Assembly: GCA_018268775.1 (NCBI GenBank)
Contig: JAFDVV010000020.1
Coordinates: 1 to 43,628 of the forward strand
Reading direction: 5' to 3'
Source of the DNA: Acidobacteriota bacterium
Lineage (GTDB): Bacteria > Acidobacteriota > Terriglobia > Terriglobales > Acidobacteriaceae
Length of the DNA: 43,628 nucleotides
Shown here piece by piece: positions 37,906 to 43,628 of this stretch (within the stretch, counting starts at the first letter, position 1; every line of letters begins with the position of its first letter). The translations under genes and the position numbers were made by a program. Below the pieces are notes generated by a model that saw only the letters and a program-made list of their open reading frames with translations, was not told the DNA's origin and did no database searches.

Positions 37906-38817
37906 CTACTGGTTAGCCTCTGGTGGTGCGCTGACTCCGGAACGCGGAGTCTGTGGCGACGCCGGAGCTGCATTCGACGCCGAGCTTGAATCCATCGTGG
38001 CCAGGCTGTTGTGCAGCAAGGTCACGCGAACGCCGTTGTTGAGTGCGACTTCGCCCTCAGCCGCTTTCACCGTGTTGCGGCCCAGGCCAGTCTTGTAGAT
38101 GCGGTAGACCGGAACCTGATGCTCGGTGACGAGATAACGAACGACCGAGTCCGCCATCGCCTGCGAGGTGCCTACGCCGGAACGGCTATAGCCCTGAACC
38201 TCGAGGATGTAGCCCTTCTCGTTTGCGAGCTTGGTGGCCATATCGTCGAGGTCAGCCTTCGCCTTGGGACCCAGGCTCGTGCGGCCCGCGGCGAACTTCA
38301 CCGAGGTCGCAGCGACTTCCTGGTACTGGTCGAGGTTGCCGACCGTTGTGTTCAGTGAGGTCGCACGGTTACTGGCCGTGGTTGCAGTTGCCTGTGCGGA
38401 GGTGGCGCGATTCGCCGCGTCCATCGCGTGCTGGTCGGCGAGTTGGGCCGCACTCTGTGCTTTATTGATTCCTGCGGTTGCGCGCGCGTCCACGTCGCGA
38501 ATATCGTTGGCGTTCTTGGCCTGAAGCTGGTCGAGCTCATTGACGCGGTCCTTGACCGGATCAACCTGCCTGTGTACCCACTTCTTGCGGGCTAGGGGGT
38601 TCAGGTGTCCCCAGAAGCCTTCCTTCGACTGGTTCTCAAGGGGCTTGCCGGTGGCGTACGTGGACTTGTCATCCACACTCATCTGACTGCTGCTCGCCGG
38701 GGCCGCGGTCTGATCGGACGGGTTGCTCTGGGTAGCGGACTGAGCCAAAGCACTCATGCCCATGGTGGTGCCGAGTACTACAACGGAAAGACCAAATATG
38801 TATCCGGATTTTGTCAT
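37906..38817 (-). CDS. OmpA-family C-terminal domain protein, exported
   Basis: A 303-residue envelope protein. Signal peptide 1 to about 26 ('GLSVVVLGTTMGMSALAQ'); a linker with 'KKWVHRQVDPVKDRVNELDQL'; an alanine-rich coiled coil at about 95-160; then an OmpA-like domain at about 165-260 ('VKFAAGRTSLGPKAKADLDDMA', 'YILEVQGYSRSGVGTSQAMADSVVRYL', 'VYRIYKTGLGRN'), the type that holds peptidoglycan. The tail is Ser/Ala/Pro-rich. Start ATG 38817 has GAGGAG eight bases before it. No beta-barrel is present, so it is probably a periplasmic or lipoprotein-like spacer, though no lipobox is evident. Monocistronic, with its own terminator. Confidence 0.85.
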   Translation of the reverse strand: MTKSGYIFGLSVVVLGTTMGMSALAQSATQSNPSDQTAAPASSSQMSVDDKSTYATGKPLENQSKEGFWGHLNPLARKKWVHRQVDPVKDRVNELDQLQAKNANDIRDVDARATAGINKAQSAAQLADQHAMDAANRATSAQATATTASNRATSLNTTVGNLDQYQEVAATSVKFAAGRTSLGPKAKADLDDMATKLANEKGYILEVQGYSRSGVGTSQAMADSVVRYLVTEHQVPVYRIYKTGLGRNTVKAAEGEVALNNGVRVTLLHNSLATMDSSSASNAAPASPQTPRSGVSAPPEANQ

Positions 38818-39107
38818 TGTCTCTGCTCCTCGATGCCCAGCCGCCTGCCGTATCAGACGCCTGTACACCGGGGATAGAGCATCTTCCATGCCAAACCTGG
38901 AATCTTCTCACATCTAACTGAAAACAAATGAGTTGATATGTAAACTGAGTGAAAGAATGGCCTGCGGAATTAAATGCAGCTCACGCAAAATCTTCCGTGC
39001 TCCCGGTAAGTATTTCTTGATACCCACGATGGGATGAACCGCGCCCCAGCCCCGCAGATTCTTCACTTTAGAAGCGTCAACGCGCTAGCGCATGCCAACG
39101 GGGACCG

Positions 39108-39692
39108 CTATTTGGTTTCGACCCTGACGATGTGAATCTCAGGCATCTGCATATTCCAGTTTGCGGGGATTGACTCGAAGATCAGCCGGAACTCACGATC
39201 GTCTCCCGGACGAAGCGGAGCGGCGCTCACCGCCTGCGTGTCCACGTAAGGCTCCCGTGTGCGAATCAGCGTCAACGGAAGCGTCTCAATCTGGGGCGGC
39301 ATCTGCTCCTCGTTACGGAAGAGCACCTGAACCACGATCCCAACGACGGTCGAAGTACCCGTGTTGCGAATCCGTCCGTCGATGAAGGTCGACTTCCCGC
39401 CTGAGAGGCTTGTCGACTCACTCATCTCCAGATTTGCGAGAGGAAGGCTGGCCGCATAGGCTGCGGACGGCTGGATGCCTTTTATCTCCGGCGATTTGCG
39501 CCGCCCCGCGATCACCAGTCCTGCCAGTACCACCAGAACGACGGCCCCGGCGATAAGCCACGCAGAAAGAGGCATGCCCTGCCCCTTCTCCGTCTCCTGC
39601 GGAGAAAACACCGGAGCTTGCAACTTGGCGGAGGTCTCGCCGCGCTGCGCTCCGGACGGCTTCTGCTCGGGGTTGTTTTCGAGATCGCTCAT
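39108..39692 (-). CDS. single-pass membrane protein, DUF2393-like
   Basis: A 194-residue protein with a disordered cytoplasmic N-terminus (1-40), one membrane segment (about 43-63, 'AWLIAGAVVLVVLAGLVIA') and an extracytoplasmic beta-sandwich domain (about 75-194) with 'ESTSLSGGKSTFIDGRIRNTG', 'VVGIVVQVLFRNEEQM' and 'LRPGDDREFRLIFESIPANWN'. This resembles the FxLYD/DUF2393 kind of domain found in acidobacterial proteins; function unknown. ATG 39692 lacks a close ribosome site, but TATAAAAT sits about eight bases upstream on the same strand and could be a -10 box, giving a leaderless or very short leader mRNA. Confidence 0.78.
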   Translation of the reverse strand: MSDLENNPEQKPSGAQRGETSAKLQAPVFSPQETEKGQGMPLSAWLIAGAVVLVVLAGLVIAGRRKSPEIKGIQPSAAYAASLPLANLEMSESTSLSGGKSTFIDGRIRNTGTSTVVGIVVQVLFRNEEQMPPQIETLPLTLIRTREPYVDTQAVSAAPLRPGDDREFRLIFESIPANWNMQMPEIHIVRVETK

Positions 39693-39865
39693 TGCGGAAA
39701 ATTTTATACTCCCCGGCCAGCCTCGGGAGCATCGACTTCATCTCATTCAAGCGAACCGGTAAATAGCCGTGGAACAAAACTTACAGGAATTTCATCCTCA
39801 ACCGGAACTTCCTGCTACAAAATCCGATTAACCATCATCTACTGCTGTAGCAGGAGACTGTTGCC

Positions 39866-40054
39866 ATGACTCCCCCCATCGGCTTTGGAACCGGCATCTC
39901 GACCGACGCGACCGCCACACTGGTTCCCATTGGAACTGTAACGCCCCTGGCATGCGACGCAGCAACCGTACATTCGGCGTCTCAGTTCGCAGACTATGCC
40001 TACCGCATCGCCGCGCTGACGGCAGGGTTGGCCCTGCTCGCCACCTTCATCTGA
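39866..40054 (+). CDS. possible small membrane protein
   Basis: A 62-residue frame with ATG 39866 and AGGAG nine bases upstream. The first 35 residues are Thr/Ala/Gly-rich without charges, followed by 'YAYRIAALTAGLALLATFI', a C-terminal membrane-like segment. No family is recognised. The good ribosome site and membrane segment favour a real gene, but the short length leaves doubt. Confidence 0.5.
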   Translation: MTPPIGFGTGISTDATATLVPIGTVTPLACDAATVHSASQFADYAYRIAALTAGLALLATFI

Positions 40055-40076
40055 AACAACCCAGCGTCCTTGAAGC

Positions 40077-40100
40077 GTCATTCCAGAGCGGAGGAATGAC
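40077..40100. repeat. minimal palindrome related to the repeats
   Basis: GTCATTCC (40077-40084) pairs with GGAATGAC (40093-40100) around eight bases. It has the outer ends of the repeat family with almost no centre, and could end transcripts of both flanking genes. Confidence 0.65.
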
Positions 40101-40114
40101 ACGGCAAACTGATC

Positions 40115-40399
40115 CTATTTCGTAACTTCAACACCACGCCAGAAGGCGATATGGTGCTTCACGTTGCGCGCGGCAGGCTTGGGATCGGGGTAATACCAGG
40201 CGGCATCCTGGTTCTCCTGCCCGTCGACGAGGATCGTGTAATAGCGCGCCTGCCCCTTCCAGGGGCAGCTTGAGGTCGTCGAGCTAGGCCGCAGGAACTC
40301 CCGTTTTACCGTCTCATCGGGAAAGTAGATATTGCCTTCGATCGTCTCGAATGTATCGCTCTCTGCCAGGGTCTGTCCGTTCCAAACTGCTTTCGCCAT
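40115..40399 (-). CDS. DUF427 family protein
   Basis: A 94-residue single-domain protein. 'MAKAVWNGQTLAESDTFETIEGNIYFP' and 'TTSSCPWKGQARYYTI' with 'AAWYYPDPKPAARNVKHHIAFW' are characteristic of DUF427, a small beta-rich family of unknown function, sometimes nucleotidyltransferase-associated. ATG 40399 is given; an ATG two codons upstream (40405) is equally possible. Monocistronic. Confidence 0.9.
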   Translation of the reverse strand: MAKAVWNGQTLAESDTFETIEGNIYFPDETVKREFLRPSSTTSSCPWKGQARYYTILVDGQENQDAAWYYPDPKPAARNVKHHIAFWRGVEVTK

Positions 40400-40513
40400 G
40401 ATCAACTACCCAATCTTTTCAATAATTTACAGCACCCCACTGGCCCCGAAAGCTATACGGAACTCACTTCCGCCCGCAAACACTCCCTTCTAGTTGTACC
40501 AGAAACGATGCAG

Positions 40514-40544
40514 AAAACAAAAAGACCGCCCGTCGTGGGCGGTC
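40514..40544 (-). terminator. intrinsic terminator of the topA unit
   Basis: GACCGCCC (40524-40531) pairs with GGGCGGTC (40537-40544) around GTCGT. On the minus strand TTTTTGTTTTCTG follows. It lies 24 bases after the stop of the 40568 gene and ends the topA-hypothetical transcript. Confidence 0.9.
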
Positions 40545-40567
40545 CCTTTCGTTGTGTCGTCCAGCTT

Positions 40568-40984
40568 CTACGATTTGGGCCCGAACATCGTCAAGAATAT
40601 CTCGTGCAACTTCTGCGCCGCGGGGTACTTTGCGATCAAGGCCGCCGTATTCCGCATAAACGGGTTACCGGACTCCTTCTCCGTCTCGACGTGGAAGTGG
40701 TGATACTTGGCGTAGATCACGATGCCCTCGCCGTTCGAGTCGAGGAACAGGTCGGGATCGAGCGCGCCGCGCAGAACCAGCGAAGCGGCCATCTCCCAGT
40801 AGCTCAGCGTCTGCCGCCACGCCGCATTGTGCGGAGAAGCCGGATCGCGCGAGACCGCCCGCAGCTCCTCCAGCGTCTTCGGTTGAAAGTCGAAGACCAT
40901 AAACTTCCGCGACTTCCTGAGGGTGTCCTCGCGCCGCATCTCATAAAGCTTCAGTATCAGTTCTGCATCTGCCGCTGTCGCCAC
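40568..40984 (-). CDS. hypothetical protein cotranscribed with topA
   Basis: A 138-residue soluble, helical protein. It begins with GTG 40984; AAAGGAG lies five bases upstream and overlaps the topA stop codon, so translation is tightly linked to topA. Recognisable features: 'LILKLYEMRREDTLRKSRKFM', 'HNAAWRQTLSYWEMAASLVLRGALD', 'YHHFHVETEKESGNPFMRNTAALI'. I know no named family for it; similar proteins seem limited to uncharacterised entries. No signal peptide or membrane segment. Confidence 0.82.
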   Translation of the reverse strand: MATAADAELILKLYEMRREDTLRKSRKFMVFDFQPKTLEELRAVSRDPASPHNAAWRQTLSYWEMAASLVLRGALDPDLFLDSNGEGIVIYAKYHHFHVETEKESGNPFMRNTAALIAKYPAAQKLHEIFLTMFGPKS

Positions 40985-40994
40985 TTTCTCTCCT

Positions 40995-43628
40995 TTACGC
41001 TACGCTTTCAACTACAGGTCTGGTCTTTTCAGGATCGGGCCGGCTCAACGGCGCGGCCTCCGGCTTTGCGGCCGGTCCTGCAACCTTCTTCTTGTAAGTG
41101 CATGGAGGAGCCGTGGGCGCAGACTCTTCCTCGCCCTTCTTCTTTCGCCTCTTCGGCAGATCGTCGTGATTGTTCGGGCACACCCAGAAGGTGCCCTTGT
41201 CGTTGGCGACCTCAAGCAGATAGGCGCTCTCGCACTTCGGGCAGGCCTCGTCGATCAGCTTCAGGTTCGAGGCGAAGTCGCACTTTGGATAGTTCACGCA
41301 GCCATAAAATGTGTCGCCGCGCTTGGTCTTGCGCACGGCGATGTCCCCGCCGTCCTTCGGACACTTCGCGTCCAGCAACTCCTGCTTGATGTACTTGCAC
41401 TTCGGATAGCCGCTGCAACTGATGAACTCGCCATACTGACCGTTGCGGAGCAGCAAGGGCTTGCCGCACTTTGGGCACGACTCTTCAAGCTGCACCGGCG
41501 GCTTCTGCTGCACCTTCTGGCTCAGCTTGCGGATCGTCTTGCACGGCGGGTCGTCGTTGTAGCCCGGGCACGACATGAACGGCCCCCACGGTCCATTGCG
41601 CAGCACCATCGTGCGCCCGCAGTTGTCGCAGGCCTCTTCCTCGGGGGCTTCATCCGCGCCGGGAGCGCTGAGGTCAGGCTTGGCGGCGTAGTTCTCCTTC
41701 GTGAAGTCGCAACTGAAGGTCTCGACCGTGACTTTCTTTCCCTTCTCCTGCGCTTCCACGATCGCTGCGGCCAAGGCCTTTGTGTCGGCGGCCTCGGTCG
41801 TGAAATCGATCATGTCGCCGGTCGTCGCCTTCACCGTCATCGGATAGGTGAGCGCGGTGGCGATCTTCTTCAGCACGGCCTTCTGGTCCTTCTTCCATGG
41901 ACCGGCGGCCACCGTCATCGGCTTCGTCTTCGAGAAGTTGGAGCAGGAGTAGAAGCTGCCGAACTTGCCCCACTTCAGGATCAGCGGAGAGCCGCACTTG
42001 TCGCAGGTCTCCTTCGTTGGCTCCTCCATCCGCTTGATGTCTTCCATGTGCTTCTCGGCGACATGCAGCTCCTTCTCGAAGTGGTCGTAGAAGCTATTCA
42101 GCAGATCGGTCCAGCGCTCCTGACCTTCTTCCACCGCGTCCAGCTCGCCTTCGAGAGTGGCTGTGTACGCCGTGTCGAAGATGTACGGGAAGTTCTTGAC
42201 CAGTAACTTGGTCACGACGATGCCGATCTCCGTCGGAACGAACTTCGCGCCGATCTTCTTCACATAGTCGCGGTCCTGGATCGTATTGATGATGGAGGCG
42301 TAGGTCGAAGGCCGGCCGATTCCCTTCTCCTCCAGCGTCTTCACCAGGCTGGCCTCGTTGTATCGCGGCGGGGGCTGCGTGAACTTCTGCTGCGAATCCA
42401 GCTTCTCGAGCTTCAGGGCCTCGCCTGCTGCAAGCTCTGGAAGACGGCGCTCAGCCTCGTCGTCGTTCTCGGCATCTGCATCCGGCTGTGCATTCGCTGC
42501 GAGCTTCGCCTCTTCCTTCGCAGCCTTCTCTTTTGCCGCCGCGCGAGCGCGCTTCTCTTCCTCTTCAAACTTCAAGTGGCCGTCGAACTTCAGCACGCTT
42601 CCGCTTACACGGAAGTCATAGGTCAGCTTCGCCTTCGCCTCAATCTCCACCGTCGTCTGGTCGAAGACCGCGGGAGTCATCTGGCTCGAGACAAACCGCT
42701 GCCAGATCAGCTTGTACAAGCGATACTGCTCGTCCGAGAGATACCTGCGGATCGAGTCCGGCGTGAACTTCACCGACGTCGGACGAATCGCCTCGTGCGC
42801 GTCCTGCGCCTGAACCTGCTTCTTGCCGGCATACTCGTTCGGCTTTGCCGGCAGATATTGATTGCCCAGCTTGCCAATAAACTCACGGGCCTCCGCGATT
42901 GCATCCGGGCTGACGCGCGTCGAGTCGGTACGCATGTATGTGATCAGGCCGACCGTGCCCTCGCTGCCGACCTCGACGCCTTCATACAAACGCTGCGCGA
43001 CGCCCATCGTGCGGCGAACATTGAAGCCCAGCCGCCCGGCTGCATCCTGCTGCAGCTTGCTCGTCGTGTAAGGGGCCTTCGGGTTGTTCTTCCGCTCCTT
43101 CTTGTCGACCGAGCGAACCTTCCATGCGGCGTTCTTCAGCTCGCCGACGACCTCTTCGACCGCCTCGCCGTCAGGCAGTGCGTTCGCAATGAACAACTCT
43201 TTGCCGTCTTCGCCAGTCCCGTTCGCAACGCGCGAAGGTACACCGTTGACACCGACAAACCGAGCCGTGAATCCCTGCCTGCCGCCACCTGGGAGAAGAT
43301 CGGCGTCGATCGTCCAGTACTCTACCGGCTTGAAGTCGTTGATCTCCTGCTCGCGCTCGACGATCAGCCGCAGCGCGACGGTCTGCACACGGCCCGCGCT
43401 CAATCCGCGGCGCACCTTGTCCCACAGCAGCGGAGAAATCTGGTATCCCACCAGGCGATCCAGCACGCGCCGCGTCTGCTGCGCATCGACGAGGTTCTCA
43501 TCGACGTCGCGGGCATGGGCGAAGGCAGCGTTCACAGCCTTCTTCGTAATCTCGTTGAAGGTCACGCGCCGCACCTTCGACTTGTCCTTCACTACCGGCA
43601 GCAGCTGCATCGACAGATGCGCCGCAAT
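40995..43628 (-). CDS. topA: DNA topoisomerase I, missing its N-terminus at the window edge
   Basis: Partial: the frame stays open to the last base, and the family's Toprim domain (about the first 120 residues) lies beyond the window. Type IA topoisomerase relaxing negative supercoils. Seen: 'VRRVTFNEITKKAV', 'YQISPLLWDKVRRGLSAGRVQTVALRLIVERE', the active-site tyrosine in 'GLITYMRTDSTRVS', 'HEAIRPTS', 'ASLVKTLEEKGIGRPSTYA', then five C-terminal zinc-finger-like C4 modules ('CDKCGSPLILKWG', 'CDNCGRTMVLRNG', 'CPKCGKPLLLRNG', 'CPKDGGDIAVRKT', 'CPKCESAYLLEV'). An acidic/Ala-rich insert (about 'EKAAKEEAKLAANAQPDADA') interrupts the central part. It is followed in the same transcript by the 40568 gene. 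Confidence 0.96.
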   Translation of the reverse strand: MAAHLSMQLLPVVKDKSKVRRVTFNEITKKAVNAAFAHARDVDENLVDAQQTRRVLDRLVGYQISPLLWDKVRRGLSAGRVQTVALRLIVEREQEINDFKPVEYWTIDADLLPGGGRQGFTARFVGVNGVPSRVANGTGEDGKELFIANALPDGEAVEEVVGELKNAAWKVRSVDKKERKNNPKAPYTTSKLQQDAAGRLGFNVRRTMGVAQRLYEGVEVGSEGTVGLITYMRTDSTRVSPDAIAEAREFIGKLGNQYLPAKPNEYAGKKQVQAQDAHEAIRPTSVKFTPDSIRRYLSDEQYRLYKLIWQRFVSSQMTPAVFDQTTVEIEAKAKLTYDFRVSGSVLKFDGHLKFEEEEKRARAAAKEKAAKEEAKLAANAQPDADAENDDEAERRLPELAAGEALKLEKLDSQQKFTQPPPRYNEASLVKTLEEKGIGRPSTYASIINTIQDRDYVKKIGAKFVPTEIGIVVTKLLVKNFPYIFDTAYTATLEGELDAVEEGQERWTDLLNSFYDHFEKELHVAEKHMEDIKRMEEPTKETCDKCGSPLILKWGKFGSFYSCSNFSKTKPMTVAAGPWKKDQKAVLKKIATALTYPMTVKATTGDMIDFTTEAADTKALAAAIVEAQEKGKKVTVETFSCDFTKENYAAKPDLSAPGADEAPEEEACDNCGRTMVLRNGPWGPFMSCPGYNDDPPCKTIRKLSQKVQQKPPVQLEESCPKCGKPLLLRNGQYGEFISCSGYPKCKYIKQELLDAKCPKDGGDIAVRKTKRGDTFYGCVNYPKCDFASNLKLIDEACPKCESAYLLEVANDKGTFWVCPNNHDDLPKRRKKKGEEESAPTAPPCTYKKKVAGPAAKPEAAPLSRPDPEKTRPVVESVA

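Overview
The window reads as an ordinary chromosomal stretch of an acidobacterium, most likely class Terriglobia (Granulicella/Edaphobacter/Terriglobus-like). This is inferred from the high GC content, two very large TonB-dependent receptors with an N-terminal carboxypeptidase-regulatory (Cna-B-like) domain, a glycine decarboxylase split into GcvPA and GcvPB, lipid A/KDO synthesis (kdsA), and abundant short palindromic repeats of the 'GTCATTCTGAGC...' kind. No phage, plasmid, CRISPR or large insertion sequence was seen.

Layout. 1-2667: end of a glycine-cleavage operon (gcvPA, small ORF, gcvPB, small ORF). 2688-5442: an AT-richer membrane protein of unknown function, a DUF2911 secreted protein, tRNA-Arg(CCG) and a urea transporter. 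5590-8874: first TonB receptor (minus strand). 9402-10675: a lineage-type small protein, a palindromic repeat cluster and a DUF2237 protein. 10844-12966: a translationally coupled Gfo/Idh/MocA oxidoreductase and NAD-dependent epimerase. 13224-19002: DUF2235 hydrolase, then minus-strand ornithine aminotransferase, YbiT-type ABC-F ATPase and a DEAD-box-family helicase, each with its own hairpin. 19692-21957: a hexuronate-type MFS transporter followed by a FadR-family GntR regulator, with a perfect FadR-type operator 25 bp before the transporter start. 22097-26902: metG (carrying two repeat-derived insertions), moaA and a GAF-GGDEF diguanylate cyclase. 27096-31507: a secreted protein and, divergently, a DUF2946-like HxxC protein followed by the second TonB receptor. 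31538-35790: cysS and tsaD on the minus strand, divergent from a tRNA nucleotidyltransferase. 36060-37669: VOC protein and kdsA. 37906-43628: OmpA-like protein, a single-pass protein, DUF427, a small hypothetical and topA (cut by the window end).

The most striking signal is the repeat system rather than a protein operon. At least three related palindromic repeat types are present. Two copies (26899-27087 and 36434-36618, opposite orientations) are complete miniature elements of 185-189 bp with inverted termini and CTAG at both ends; each starts exactly in the CTAG that supplies the stop codon of the upstream gene. A second type has conserved ends and a changing palindromic centre. Two repeat units lie in frame inside metG and are translated as part of methionyl-tRNA synthetase; one of them is identical over 39 nt to the copy just upstream of metG. 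No transposase or RAYT gene is present in the window, so the mobilising enzyme must lie elsewhere.

All functional calls rest on recognising motifs and family sequences by eye; no database search was possible.
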